NCBI GenBank assembly: GCA_019751875.1
Contig: JAIEMV010000003.1
Coordinates: 1 to 64,000, forward strand
Source: Hyphomicrobium sp.
GTDB lineage: Bacteria > Pseudomonadota > Alphaproteobacteria > Rhizobiales > Hyphomicrobiaceae
DNA length: 64,000 bases
Direction of reading: 5' to 3'
This document shows, one piece after another, positions 54,213 through 63,997 of the stretch (position 1 is the stretch's first letter; each line of letters starts with the position of its first letter). A model generated the notes under the pieces. That model saw nothing but the letters and a program-made list of their open reading frames with translations. It was not told where the DNA came from and searched no databases. Position numbers and translations under genes: made by a program.

Positions 54213-54680
54213 TCAGCTCTTTAGAGCTTGTGCCGCCGCCAGCACATCCTCTGCATGGCCCGGTACACTGACTTTGCGCCAGATCTTTGCAATCTTGCCC
54301 TTCGGATCGATCAGGAAGGTGGAACGCTCCACACCCATGTACTTCTTCCCGTACATCGATTTCTCCACCCAAACACCATAGGCTGTCGCAACCTCTTTTT
54401 CCTCGTCTGAAAGCAGGCGAACGGCCAGATCGTACTTGGAGCGAAACTTATCGTGGCTCTTCACGCTGTCAGGAGAAACGCCGTGGATCACAGCGCCGGC
54501 TTTGGCGAAATCAGCGGCGAGATCTGTGAACTCCTTAGCCTCGCGCGTGCAGCCCGATGTGTCGTCCTTCGGATAGAAATAGAGGACGACCGCCTGACCC
54601 TTCAATTTTGACAGCTTGACGACTGAGCCGTCATCGGCGGGAAGTTGGAAATCGGGAGCTTTCGCACCTTCTTCGAGCAT
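54213..54680 (-). CDS. bcp: Bcp-like peroxiredoxin without the usual resolving Cys
   Basis: A 155-residue thiol peroxidase of the Bcp/PrxQ group that reduces peroxides using thioredoxin. The peroxidatic Cys is in DDTSGCTREAKEF. The resolving Cys found five residues later in many Bcp proteins is replaced by Lys, so it likely acts as a one-Cys form. Other blocks are DFQLPADDG and RSTFLIDPKGKI. ATG at 54680 follows AAGG; a longer frame to 54818 lacks support. It is divergent from the DUF3971 gene. Confidence 0.9.
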   Translation of the reverse strand: MLEEGAKAPDFQLPADDGSVVKLSKLKGQAVVLYFYPKDDTSGCTREAKEFTDLAADFAKAGAVIHGVSPDSVKSHDKFRSKYDLAVRLLSDEEKEVATAYGVWVEKSMYGKKYMGVERSTFLIDPKGKIAKIWRKVSVPGHAEDVLAAAQALKS

Positions 54681-54895
54681 CGAAACGTGCCTTTCTTTTG
54701 TCGCTTTTGCACTTGCACTTGAGCTTGAACGGAACTTAGCCGATCCCGGTTCAGGAGACAGTTGATTCGGCGAGTTATTCCGCGATTTATCGAGAGTTCG
54801 AGTGGCGCTGGCGACCACAGCCGCGCGGATGACCTTGCTGCAAGCGGCTGGTCTTCCTTGAACTCTCCGCGGGCCGCGAGGGGGGATCCATAGGA

Positions 54896-57800
54896 GTGGA
54901 AAGGCCGATACGGACGGAGCCTGGATCGCGAACCGGCGCCCCGCGCACGGGGCGTGGCCGGGGCAAAGTCACGCCTTCCAGGGCTGATTCCGAACCATGG
55001 TCCGAAATCGATCGGCAGCCGCAGGGCCTGCGAGTAGCCGGTCGTGTGCTGCTCTGGATTTCACCCATCGTTCTGCTTTCGGCACTTGCCGTCATCGTCA
55101 TGTACGTCCGGCTTCTGCAGGGCCCGGTCTCTCTCAAGGTCATGGCGGAGCCGATTGAACGCGGAATCTCAGCGGGTTTGCGCGGGTTGTCAGCAAAAGT
55201 GGACGATGCGCTCCTGCGGCGGAGTCCGACAGGCGCGATCGAGTTCCAACTGGTCAACCTGCGCTTGTTCGAAGAGGACGGAAGCGTCGTCGCATCGGCG
55301 CCAGTGGCTGCGGTCGGAATGGATCTGGCGCGGCTGGCGATGCTGGACGTTCAGCCGACCCGGATCGAACTCATCGAGCCTCGGGTTTCAGTCAGCTATA
55401 CCGCGCGTGACGGGCTGGCCTTGACTTTCAAGGAAACGCCCTTAACCGATGGCGCAACCCAGCCGAAGCCCGAAGCTCCATCCAGCGCGCCCGTTGAACC
55501 GGCTACCGAACCCTCATCGCCGACGGCGGTTCCGAGCGTGCTGCGCCAGCTCGATTTGGCCCGGGTCGTATCGAAGTATTGCGCAAGAGCGCGGCAGCAG
55601 CTCGATGCCAGTGCCAGCCTCTCCCAGATCGGCTTCCGGAACGCCATCGTCGACGTCGATTACGAAGGCCAACGAAGCAGTTGGAAGGTGAACGAACTCT
55701 CGGTCGATCTCGATCATAAGCGGCGCCGTAGCGTGATCTCGGTGGCGGCACTCATCGAGAGTGAGCGCGGTCCATGGTCATTATCTCTGCTGACTGAAGA
55801 TTCCGACAGGACGGAAACGCTGACGTTAAAAGCGTCCGTGCGTGATCTGGTGCCCGCGGTGCTGGGCCGAGCGTTTCCCAATCTCGCCTTGCTCCGTTCG
55901 CTCGAAATGCCCACAGCAGTGGACGCGGCGATCCGGTTCAAGACATCCGGTGAACTGAACGGCGCAGACATCGCAGTCGAGGTCAGCCGCGGCTTGGTCG
56001 ATTTCGGTCCGGCGATGGCCGCGCCTATGCTGATTGACGCGGGTCTTTTCAACTTCAACTATGACGCGGCTACCGAGCGTCTGACGCTGGCACCATCCAC
56101 AGCGCGCTGGGGGGAAAGTTCCGTTAGCCTCGCGGGCGTCGTGTTGCACGATGCAGAGGCAGGGACCAATTCGAATTGGGCGTTTGATATTCGAAGTGTT
56201 ACCGGTTCGCTGGCCGCGGAAGAATTCAAGGTTGCGCCTGTCAAACTCGATAACGTCACTGTAGCAGGCAGGTATATTCCGCAAGACAATCGCATCGAAT
56301 TTGCAAATGTATTGGTGGAAGCCGGCGGCGGCCGCATGGTTCTGACTGGAGACGTTGTAGCCGGTGACGGTGCAACGGCTGGTGCAAGGATTGATGGGCA
56401 GTTCGGGCCGGCTAACGCCAATGTCGTCAAAGCGCTTTGGCCGCGCATGATGGCGCCGCGCGCGCGACAATGGTTTGGCGACCATCTCACCACCGGTATT
56501 CTTCGGGCCGGCACGATCCGCTTTGCAAGCGGGTCCTTCGCGCCACCTGGGGCACATAAAGGGCGCAAAGGATTCCCGGAGAGTTTCTCGCTCGATCTGA
56601 CGGGGGAGACCGTGACCTTACAGCCGGTTCAAGGAGGGCCGCCGCTGTCGTCAGCTGCTGTCGCCGTGACGGTTCGCGATCAGGCACTCGAAATTACGAC
56701 CCCTGACGCCATGTTGACGACAGGACCGCAGGAGGGCGTATCTCTGAAGGAGGGTCGCTTCAGCGTCGGAGACATCGATGCGCCGATCGCTGATGCTGAA
56801 CTCGCCTTCAAAACGCAGGCGCCCCTTGGGTCCGCTCTCAAGGCGGTACAGCAACTGCAGCTCATGAGAACCGAAGGGCTGGCCGTGCCGCCTGATAAGA
56901 TTCAGGGCAAGCTCGATGGCGAGTTCGTGATCCGCCTACCGCTTCTACCGGAAATAGAAGCCGATACGGTCGTGATCACCGGGAAGGCCAAGATCTCAGA
57001 CGTGAGATCGACGGAGAAGATCGGGATCATCAATGTGCAAAGCGGTGCCGTCGACGTTGTGCTCGGCGCAAACGACGCCGCGGCTAAGGGAGAGCTTATT
57101 CTCAACGGCGTTCTGGCGAAGCTCGATTGGCGTCGGCAACGCCCTGCTGGATTACCTGCGGTCACATCGCCGCTGACGCTGACAGCGACGCTCGACAATT
57201 CCGACCGGCGTCAGCTGGGCATCGATGTCAGCGACTTCATCGACGGCGACGTTCCCGTTACTGTGGCCATCGGAGCGAACGATGCAAATACGTCCGGCGT
57301 CAAAGTGACGGCCGATCTCACGCCGGCTGATTTCTCAATTTCGCCCCTGGCATGGAAGAAGCCCCGAAACCGTCCGGCAAAGATGGAATTCGATGTCGTC
57401 GCGGGGACGGTACACAAGACAGAACTCCGGAATTTCAAGGTCAGCGGTGACGCGATCGCCGCGGAGGGCTGGATCGGTTTTTCGGCTGACCAGAAATTGC
57501 AGGAGTTCGATTTCCCGGCGGTATCACTCAACACCGTATCGCGACTTCAGATCAGCGGCAAACGTGGGCCGCGCGATATCCTGGACGTGCGCGCTACGGG
57601 CACGACGTTCGATGGCAAGGATTTCTTTCGTTCGCTCTTTACGTCGGGTGCTTCGGCTCCGCAAAAGATCGCCGCCAAGAAGGCAGGCGTGGATGTCACG
57701 GCCAGTTTCGATACGGTGCTTGGGTTTTCTGACGCCAGCCTTCGCGGCTTTTCCATGCGGTTGTCGAAGCGGGGCGATGAACTGACTGCGCTGGATGCGC

Positions 57801-58621
57801 GGGGCAAATTGGAAGGTGGCAAGGCGCTGATCGCCATTCTGCAGACTGAGCCGAACGGCAAGCGGAAGATCATCGCGGATACGACGGATGCGGGGCAGTC
57901 GCTGCGGCTGGTCGGGTTTTATCCGAACATGCAGGGTGGGCGCGGGCGCATCGATCTCTTCCTCGACGGTGAAGATGCTGCGCAGACGGCCGGCGTTCTC
58001 ATTATAGAGGACTTCAAAGTGCTCGGGGATCCGATCGTGTCTGAGGTCGTTTCGAGTGCAGCGGGTGACGGTCCGGCGATTGGTACTACGACTTATGGAC
58101 AACGCAAGGTCGTGCGCGAGGTGTTTCAATTCGATCGCATGCGACTGCCGTTCAACGTCGGCTACGGGCAATTCGCCATCGACGACAGCTATCTGCGCGG
58201 ACCGCTGCTTGGCGCAACGCTGCGCGGCAAGGTGGACTACACGACGCAGAAGGTGAACCTCGGTGGCACGTATATTCCGTTGCAGGGTTTGAACAACGCG
58301 CTCGGCGGCATTCCCGTGCTCGGGCAGATTTTGAGCGGTCCCAGAGGGGAAGGCATCTTTGGCATCACGTTCGCGGTGCAGGGCTCGATGGCGAACCCGT
58401 CCGTGGTGGTCAATCCGCTGTCGCTCGTGGCCCCCGGCATCTTTCGTGAAATGTTCCAGATGACGAACCCGAACACCAACGTGCAACCGCGTGCGCCGTC
58501 ATCGGGCGATCTGCCGGTGAACACGCGCGTGCGCTCCTCGAGTTCGGGCGGTGCATATGAGGCGCCGGAAACGGTCGATGGGTGGTCGTCGGATACCGTC
58601 GTGCCGTCGAAGAAGAACTAG
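54896..58621 (+). CDS. AsmA-like DUF3971 envelope protein
   Basis: A 1241-residue protein with a basic disordered N-terminus, one membrane segment (about 50-70, LLWISPIVLLSALAVIVMYV) and a very long beta-rich periplasmic part. Near the C-terminus is an AsmA-like C region (GVLIIEDFKVLGDP ... LGGIPVLGQILSGPRGEGIFG). The layout is that of the YhdP/TamB/AsmA superfamily that moves lipids between inner and outer membrane. The GTG at 54896 stands directly after AGGA, so the true start may be nearby downstream. It is a conserved alphaproteobacterial type and converges with tyrS. Confidence 0.85.
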   Translation: MERPIRTEPGSRTGAPRTGRGRGKVTPSRADSEPWSEIDRQPQGLRVAGRVLLWISPIVLLSALAVIVMYVRLLQGPVSLKVMAEPIERGISAGLRGLSAKVDDALLRRSPTGAIEFQLVNLRLFEEDGSVVASAPVAAVGMDLARLAMLDVQPTRIELIEPRVSVSYTARDGLALTFKETPLTDGATQPKPEAPSSAPVEPATEPSSPTAVPSVLRQLDLARVVSKYCARARQQLDASASLSQIGFRNAIVDVDYEGQRSSWKVNELSVDLDHKRRRSVISVAALIESERGPWSLSLLTEDSDRTETLTLKASVRDLVPAVLGRAFPNLALLRSLEMPTAVDAAIRFKTSGELNGADIAVEVSRGLVDFGPAMAAPMLIDAGLFNFNYDAATERLTLAPSTARWGESSVSLAGVVLHDAEAGTNSNWAFDIRSVTGSLAAEEFKVAPVKLDNVTVAGRYIPQDNRIEFANVLVEAGGGRMVLTGDVVAGDGATAGARIDGQFGPANANVVKALWPRMMAPRARQWFGDHLTTGILRAGTIRFASGSFAPPGAHKGRKGFPESFSLDLTGETVTLQPVQGGPPLSSAAVAVTVRDQALEITTPDAMLTTGPQEGVSLKEGRFSVGDIDAPIADAELAFKTQAPLGSALKAVQQLQLMRTEGLAVPPDKIQGKLDGEFVIRLPLLPEIEADTVVITGKAKISDVRSTEKIGIINVQSGAVDVVLGANDAAAKGELILNGVLAKLDWRRQRPAGLPAVTSPLTLTATLDNSDRRQLGIDVSDFIDGDVPVTVAIGANDANTSGVKVTADLTPADFSISPLAWKKPRNRPAKMEFDVVAGTVHKTELRNFKVSGDAIAAEGWIGFSADQKLQEFDFPAVSLNTVSRLQISGKRGPRDILDVRATGTTFDGKDFFRSLFTSGASAPQKIAAKKAGVDVTASFDTVLGFSDASLRGFSMRLSKRGDELTALDARGKLEGGKALIAILQTEPNGKRKIIADTTDAGQSLRLVGFYPNMQGGRGRIDLFLDGEDAAQTAGVLIIEDFKVLGDPIVSEVVSSAAGDGPAIGTTTYGQRKVVREVFQFDRMRLPFNVGYGQFAIDDSYLRGPLLGATLRGKVDYTTQKVNLGGTYIPLQGLNNALGGIPVLGQILSGPRGEGIFGITFAVQGSMANPSVVVNPLSLVAPGIFREMFQMTNPNTNVQPRAPSSGDLPVNTRVRSSSSGGAYEAPETVDGWSSDTVVPSKKN

Positions 58622-58633
58622 AGGCCGATACGT

Positions 58634-59899
58634 TCAAACCGGCTTCAAGAGGACGTGCTTCTTCTTGCCGAGCGAAAGCTTGACGACGCCATCGCTGGTG
58701 ACATCGCGATGCGAAAGTTGCGCTTTTTCATCTGTAACAGCGGCGTCATTGATCCTGAGGCCTCCCCCTTGAATTTGGCGGCGGGCCTCACCGTTCGATT
58801 TCACCAGCCCTGCCGTGACAAAGGCGTTGAGAACGCCGATGCCAGCGGCCAAGTCACCCGCGTTCACAACGACAGTCGGTAGATCAGTGGCGAGGGCGCC
58901 TTCCTCAAACGTTTTGCGCGCCGTTTCAGCGACCGCCAGCGCCTTGTCACGGCCGTGCACGAGCGCCGTCGCCTCGGTGGCGAGAATCTTCTTTGCTTCA
59001 TTGATTTCGGCACCGCCAAGGGCTGCCAGACGATCGATCTCCGCAAGGGGCAGCAGCGTGAAGAGCTTCAGGAAGCGGGCCACATCGGCGTCTTCGGTAT
59101 TGCGCCAGAACTGCCAGTAATCGTAGGCGGGGAGTTGGGCTTCATTGAGCCACACGGCGCCGCTGGCGGTCTTGCCCATCTTGGCGCCCGAAGCGGTGGT
59201 GAGGAGGGGGCAGGTGAGCGCGTGGAGCTGATGCTTGATCCCCATGCGGCGGCCAAGATCGATACCGGTGACGATATTGCCCCATTGGTCGGAGCCGCCC
59301 ATCTGCGTGTTGCAGCCATAGCGGCGCGCGAGCTCGACGAAGTCGTAAGCCTGGAGCAGCATGTAGTTAAATTCGATGAAGGACAGTTCCTGCTCGCGGT
59401 CGAGGCGCAGCTTGGCGGAATCCATCGTGAGCATGCGGTTGACCGAGAAGTGGCGGCCGACGTCGCGGAGGAATTCGATATAGTTCAAAGGTGCCAGCCA
59501 CTCGGCATTGTCGAGCATGATTGCATCGGTGGCGCCGTCGCCGAACTTCAGGAACTTGGCAAAGACTTGCTTGATACTTTCCTTATTTGCGTCGATCTCC
59601 TCGATGGAGCGCAGCTGGCGCGTCTCGTCGCGGCCTGAGGGATCACCGATGCGCGTGGTGCCGCCGCCCATCAGGGTGAGCGGCTTGCCGGCGTCCGTCT
59701 GCTGCAGCCAGTGCAGGATCATGATCGATAAGAGATGGCCGATGTGCAGCGAAGGGGCGGTGCAATCATATCCGACATAGGCGACGATCTTTCCCTCGCT
59801 CGCCAGCTTGTCCAGGCCGGCGAAATCAGATGTCTGGTGAATGAAGCCGCGCTCGGTGAGTGTGGCCAGGAACTGGCTCTTGGGTGTTTCGGTCATCAT
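58634..59899 (-). CDS. tyrS: Tyrosyl-tRNA synthetase
   Basis: A 421-residue class I synthetase that charges tRNA-Tyr. The HIGH motif is PSLHIGHLL (near residue 47) and the KMSKS-like motif is KMGKT (near 234). The C-terminal S4 RNA-binding domain contains [20 protein letters not shown]-like sequence ([12 protein letters not shown]). ATG at 59899 (a second ATG follows), with GAAAG upstream; a longer frame to 60112 would overlap anmK on the other strand. It is divergent from anmK and essential in most bacteria. Confidence 0.96.
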   Translation of the reverse strand: MMTETPKSQFLATLTERGFIHQTSDFAGLDKLASEGKIVAYVGYDCTAPSLHIGHLLSIMILHWLQQTDAGKPLTLMGGGTTRIGDPSGRDETRQLRSIEEIDANKESIKQVFAKFLKFGDGATDAIMLDNAEWLAPLNYIEFLRDVGRHFSVNRMLTMDSAKLRLDREQELSFIEFNYMLLQAYDFVELARRYGCNTQMGGSDQWGNIVTGIDLGRRMGIKHQLHALTCPLLTTASGAKMGKTASGAVWLNEAQLPAYDYWQFWRNTEDADVARFLKLFTLLPLAEIDRLAALGGAEINEAKKILATEATALVHGRDKALAVAETARKTFEEGALATDLPTVVVNAGDLAAGIGVLNAFVTAGLVKSNGEARRQIQGGGLRINDAAVTDEKAQLSHRDVTSDGVVKLSLGKKKHVLLKPV

Positions 59900-60006
59900 C
59901 TTTCGATCGCGGTTGCGGATGGCGGGTTGGGTGGGCGCGCGGGGTGCGGTAGGATCGCCGCAAACGCCGGCGCAACTTGCATGACGGCGGGGTTGGGAGC
60001 AAGCCG

Positions 60007-61113
60007 ATGCGCGCGCTGGGGCTGATGAGCGGAACTTCGATGGACGGGATTTCCGTCGCACTCGTCGATACGGACGGCGAGAGTGTGCTGACGCGCGGTC
60101 CCGCGATGACATTCCCCTACAACACCGAACAAAGGGCCGCCATCGGCCAGGCCATGGCGCAGGCGCGTAACTTGAAATTCCGGGCCGAGCGGCCGGGATC
60201 GCTCGCCGAAACGGAAATAATGCTCACCGAATTGCATGCTGCTGCCATTTCGGCCTTCGTGCGCCACCAGGGCATTGCCCGGGGTGAGATCGAGGTGGTT
60301 GGCTTTCATGGCCAGACAGTCCTGCATCGGCCGGAGGAGGGTCTCACGGTCCAACTGGGGGACGGGGGACTGCTGGCCGAGTTGACCGGTCTCACGGTGG
60401 TGCATGATCTGAGGGCCCGCGATGTGGATGCTGGCGGCCAAGGAGCGCCGCTGGTGCCAGTCTATCATCGCGCCCTCGTGGCGGGGATCGCACAACGGCC
60501 CATTGCCGTCGTCAACATCGGCGGCGTTGCCAACGTGACGTACATCGGCAGCGACGGCACGCTGATCGCCTTCGACACCGGGCCAGGCAATGCCTTGCTC
60601 GACGACTGGATGATGAAGCGCGCCGGCGTTGCCTATGATCGTGACGGCATCACAGCGGGTGACGGCAAGGTCGACGAAGCGGTGCTGCGGTTCTGCCTGT
60701 CGCATTCGTTTTTCTCCGCCGCGCCGCCGAAGTCGCTCGACCGCGACGCTTTCATCTGGGACGTGGTGGAATGGATGTCGCTCGAGGATGGTGCGGCAAC
60801 GCTGGCCGCATTTACGGTGGCATCAATCGCGCGAGCACGCGAGCATTTCCCGGATGAGCCTCAACTGTGGATCGTGGCTGGAGGCGGTCGGCGGAACCGC
60901 ACCATCATGAGCGGCCTTGCCGGCCTCGTGCAGAATGCGGTCGCGCCTGCGGAGGCGGTTGGCCTCGACGGTGACGCAGTCGAGGCGGAGGCTTGGGGCT
61001 ATCTGGCGGTGCGTGCGCTCAAGGGGCTGCCCATCACGTTTCCCGGTACGACGGGTGTGCCGAAGCCCATGACGGGCGGTGTCGTTTCGCTGCCGCCTCG
61101 CGCATTCGGCTGA
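60007..61113 (+). CDS. anmK: Anhydro-N-acetylmuramic acid kinase
   Basis: A 368-residue kinase that phosphorylates and opens 1,6-anhydro-MurNAc during murein recycling. The N-terminal [18 protein letters not shown] is the family signature. [36 protein letters not shown] and [10 protein letters not shown] follow in the right order. ATG at 60007; an ATG at 59977 in frame adds 10 residues without a ribosome site. It is divergent from tyrS, a pairing common in alphaproteobacteria, and is followed by a terminator. Confidence 0.95.
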   Translation: MRALGLMSGTSMDGISVALVDTDGESVLTRGPAMTFPYNTEQRAAIGQAMAQARNLKFRAERPGSLAETEIMLTELHAAAISAFVRHQGIARGEIEVVGFHGQTVLHRPEEGLTVQLGDGGLLAELTGLTVVHDLRARDVDAGGQGAPLVPVYHRALVAGIAQRPIAVVNIGGVANVTYIGSDGTLIAFDTGPGNALLDDWMMKRAGVAYDRDGITAGDGKVDEAVLRFCLSHSFFSAAPPKSLDRDAFIWDVVEWMSLEDGAATLAAFTVASIARAREHFPDEPQLWIVAGGGRRNRTIMSGLAGLVQNAVAPAEAVGLDGDAVEAEAWGYLAVRALKGLPITFPGTTGVPKPMTGGVVSLPPRAFG

Positions 61114-61186
61114 GAATTGGAAAACGCCGCTCGCGTTGGACGTCGGAGCGGTTGTGGTGGAAACGCGAAGATTGCGCGGCCAATGC

Positions 61187-61208
61187 AGCCCCGCTTTTAT
61201 GCGGGGCT
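61187..61208 (+). terminator. Terminator between anmK and the hydrolase gene
   Basis: An 8-bp stem AGCCCCGC and GCGGGGCT with a TTTTAT loop lies between converging genes. The trailing T run is weak on the plus strand, but the hairpin can serve both directions. Confidence 0.7.
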
Positions 61209-61230
61209 TCTGGCATTCACTCAACGTTGG

Positions 61231-61986
61231 TCACTCATCGTCGGTGACGGCGGGCGGCGGTTCATTGCGCTCGCGCTCCCGTTCCCGCTGGCGCTCAGCT
61301 TCGCGCTCGCGCTCGCGCGCCTTCTTGGTTTCGTATTCTTCCTCCGCCATTTGCAGACGGCGATCTAGGTAGCTGCCGACGACGGTCTGCAGTTCGTCGG
61401 TTTTGTTTTCAAAGAAGTGGTTTGCGCCGGGAACGATCTCGTGGTCGATCTTGATCCCGCGCTGGGTCTTGAGCTTCGTCGACAGTTCCGCAACGGATGC
61501 CGTCGGCACCACGCGATCCTTGTCCCCGTTGATCATCAGGCCCGACGAGGGGCAAGGGGCAAGGAAGGAAAAGTCGTACAGGTTCGAGGGCGGCGCGACA
61601 CAAATGAAGCCGTCGATTTCCGGGCGACGCATCAGAAGCTGCATGGCGATCCAGGTTCCGAACGAGACGCCGGCGATCCAGCAGTACTTCGCGTCGGGCT
61701 TGACGATCTGGAGCCAATCGAGGGCGCTGGCGGCGTCTGCGAGTTCGCCGGGCCCGCCATCCCAAAACCCTTGGCTGCGACCGACGCCGCGGAAGTTGAA
61801 TCGGAGTACGGAAAAGCCGCGCTCAGCAAACGTATAATAAAGCGAGTAGACGACCTGATTGTTCATCGTACCGCCGAACTGCGGATGGGGATGCAAGATC
61901 AGGGCGATCGGGCTGTCGGGCTTTGGGTCGTGGTGATAGCGCGCCTCGATCCGGCCGGCGGGACCGTTCATGATCAATTCAGGCAT
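61231..61986 (-). CDS. Alpha/beta hydrolase with charged C-terminal tail
   Basis: A 251-residue hydrolase of the serine type. LILHPHPQFGGTMNNQVV gives the oxyanion region, GVSFG holds the nucleophilic Ser, INGDKDRVVP has the acid, and PGANHFF has the His. The last 35 residues are almost entirely Arg and Glu repeats, unlike usual members. The same gene type often lies divergent from iscR-suf genes in Rhizobiales. Substrate unknown; it is near iron-sulfur genes only by position. Confidence 0.88.
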   Translation of the reverse strand: MPELIMNGPAGRIEARYHHDPKPDSPIALILHPHPQFGGTMNNQVVYSLYYTFAERGFSVLRFNFRGVGRSQGFWDGGPGELADAASALDWLQIVKPDAKYCWIAGVSFGTWIAMQLLMRRPEIDGFICVAPPSNLYDFSFLAPCPSSGLMINGDKDRVVPTASVAELSTKLKTQRGIKIDHEIVPGANHFFENKTDELQTVVGSYLDRRLQMAEEEYETKKAREREREAERQRERERERNEPPPAVTDDE

Positions 61987-62324
61987 AGGTCTTCTGGGCC
62001 TCTATCTGTCACTGCGGGCGGCCCGAGGGCCGGGATGGGATGCTGCCTGCCGCTTTTCCGAAAAATGGCTGTTCAAGCGCTGGAAAAGGCCCTCACGGAG
62101 CCGTGTTGTCGCGTGTGTGGGGCGATACTTGACTTCGTGGCTCGGAATTTCCATAAACAGGCGAGATTAGAACTCTTCGAAAGAGTGGTCTGACCCGGCT
62201 GAGGCGCCGGGGTCGGCGGGCGGTCCTCTTAGCACGAGAGAGGTGCCTGAATGCAAGTGCCGTGACGCCTGGGGTCACCTGGGAGTCTGCCGCGGCCACT
62301 CTGACGATGACTTGGAGGATCGGA
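61987..62324. other. Gap with promoter elements upstream of iscR
   Basis: A 338-base divergent intergenic region. No gene is seen. It holds a TTGACT (62129-62134) and CATAAA (62152-62157) pair 17 bases apart, the ICE-box-like dyad noted separately, and an inverted repeat. Confidence 0.5.
62166..62182 (+). promoter_or_regulatory. ICE-box-like site (possible Irr operator)
   Basis: ATTAGAACTCTTCGAAA matches the Irr motif TTTAGAA-n3-TTCTAAA except for the first base and one in the right half, and sits just downstream of the -10 box of the iscR-suf transcript. In several Rhizobiales Irr represses suf genes when iron is low; here the site is a candidate only. Confidence 0.5.
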
Positions 62325-62807
62325 ATGGAGCTGACGACGCGAGGGCGCTATGCCGTGATGGCGATGGCCGAATTGGCGCGTCACGGCTCCGGTCAAGGCG
62401 CGAGTGAGCCGATGGCGCTAGCGGCGATCGCCGAACGTCAGAAGCTGTCATTGGCCTACCTCGAACAGCTGTTTGCGCGGCTGCGGCGGGCCGAACTGGT
62501 GGTCAGCGCGCGCGGTCGCAGCGGTGGATACAAGCTTGGCCGTGCCGCTGCCGACATTTCGATTGCCGATATTCTGAGGGCGGTCGAAGAGGAAACGCGT
62601 ATGACGCGGTGTTCCGGCGAAGGTGACGTCGGATGCCTTGGCGAGACGCGCTGCATCACGCACGGGCTATGGCAGGCGCTTGGATTGCACATCGCGCAGT
62701 TCTTTTCGTCCGTGTCCTTGCAGGACGTCATTGATGGCGGGCCGCGCATTGGCGCCGGCTCGGCTCCCGAGACGTCGTTGCCGCGGGAAAGGTTTGCCGC
62801 CGAATGA
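62325..62807 (+). CDS. iscR: IscR-type Rrf2 regulator
   Basis: A 160-residue iron-sulfur-sensing repressor. The Rrf2 winged HTH is residues 1-80 (MELTTRGRYAVMAMAELA), and three Cys for a [2Fe-2S] cluster are visible in RCSGEGDVGCLGETRC. ATG at 62325 follows GGAGG. The stop overlaps the desulfurase ATG by four bases. It should sense the cell's Fe-S status and control the suf operon. Confidence 0.94.
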   Translation: MELTTRGRYAVMAMAELARHGSGQGASEPMALAAIAERQKLSLAYLEQLFARLRRAELVVSARGRSGGYKLGRAAADISIADILRAVEEETRMTRCSGEGDVGCLGETRCITHGLWQALGLHIAQFFSSVSLQDVIDGGPRIGAGSAPETSLPRERFAAE

Positions 62808-63937
62808 CGCTTGCTCGCACATATCTCGACCATAACGCCACGGAGCCGCTGCGCCCCGAAGCGCGTCAGGCGATGCTTGTCGCGATGGATGCGTTCGGCA
62901 ACCCGTCGTCGGTTCATGGTGAGGGCCGGGCGGCGCGAGCGATCGTCGAAGCTGCGCGTGAGCAGGTCGCCGCTCTCGTCAATGCGAGGCCTGGCGAAGT
63001 CGTGTTCACGAGCGGAGCCACGGAAGCCAATACATTTGCGATCAACGGGCGGCCATGGCGAGCGCTGCTCGTTGGAAACGCGGAGCACTCCGCTGTTCTG
63101 GCGCCGGCGCGCCGTTCGCATGCGCCGCGTCTCGAACTGCCATGCCGGTCCGATGGCGTTCAGGATCTGAGCGGTGTGGAGGCGTGGGCTGCGGCGTTGC
63201 CGAAGTCGGCCCAGCCGGCGTTGGCAAGTCTCGCGCTGGCCAATGGCGAAACGGGTGTCGTGCAGCCCGTGGCCGATCTTGTGGCTATGCTGACGCCGTT
63301 CGGTGTCGTCGTCCATTCGGATGCGGTGCAGGCCACGGGCCGTATCGTGGTCGACTTTCGTGCGCTGGGGCTGTCGCTCATGTCGCTGTCGGCTCACAAG
63401 ATGGGCGGTCCGAAAGGCGTCGGCGCTCTGATCGTTCGTGATGGAACGCCACTGGAGGCGCTGCTCGCTGGTGGCGGGCAGGAGAGCCGCCGTCGTGCCG
63501 GGACTGAGAATGTCGTCGCGATCGCCGGTTTCGGTGCCGCTGCTGCGGCGGCGCGGCGGGATCTGGAGCACGTCGCCCGGATCAGGGACTTGCGCGACAG
63601 TCTGGAAGCCGAGTTGGTGCGTACGAATCCTGACAGCGTCCTGGTTGCCACAGACGCACCGCGGCTTCCGAACACCACGCTTGTCGCGATGCCCGGCAAG
63701 CAGTCCGAGACTGTCGTGATCAAACTGGATCTCGCCGGGATTGCGGTGAGTGCAGGTGCTGCCTGTTCCTCCGGCAAGGTGGGCACGAGCCATGTGCTGG
63801 AGGCGATGGGCGTGGCGCCGGACATCGCGCGTGGCGCGGTGCGGGTCAGTCTTGGCCCAAGTTCGACGGCGGATGACGTGCAGAGGTTTGTCGCTGCCTG
63901 GAACGCAGCGACGGGGCGGCCCGCAATGGCGGCCTAA
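62804..63937 (+). CDS. Cysteine desulfurase (NifS/IscS group)
   Basis: A 377-residue PLP enzyme removing sulfur from cysteine for Fe-S cluster assembly. It has YLDHNATEPLRPEAR, the PLP-binding Lys in SAHKMGGPKG, His in NAEHSAVL, and the catalytic Cys loop GAACSSGK. It is the short IscS/NifS class, not SufS. It overlaps iscR by four bases and precedes the presumed sufB start, typical of alphaproteobacterial suf operons. Function is secure, the exact symbol is not. Confidence 0.94.
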   Translation: MTLARTYLDHNATEPLRPEARQAMLVAMDAFGNPSSVHGEGRAARAIVEAAREQVAALVNARPGEVVFTSGATEANTFAINGRPWRALLVGNAEHSAVLAPARRSHAPRLELPCRSDGVQDLSGVEAWAAALPKSAQPALASLALANGETGVVQPVADLVAMLTPFGVVVHSDAVQATGRIVVDFRALGLSLMSLSAHKMGGPKGVGALIVRDGTPLEALLAGGGQESRRRAGTENVVAIAGFGAAAAAARRDLEHVARIRDLRDSLEAELVRTNPDSVLVATDAPRLPNTTLVAMPGKQSETVVIKLDLAGIAVSAGAACSSGKVGTSHVLEAMGVAPDIARGAVRVSLGPSSTADDVQRFVAAWNAATGRPAMAA

Positions 63938-63997
63938 GATTTGGAATTGAAATGCTAACGGCGCACCCCTTGAGGGCGTACGGGAGAAGAGGTCGAA

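Noticed and set aside
61231-61340. GCGCTC repeats as a regulatory or satellite element
   Set aside because: They fall entirely within the coding tail of the hydrolase and are explained by Arg/Glu codons.
62456-63793. A 445-codon minus-strand frame opposite the desulfurase gene
   Set aside because: It is the antisense shadow of a clearly conserved enzyme and has a random composition rich in Arg, His and Gln.
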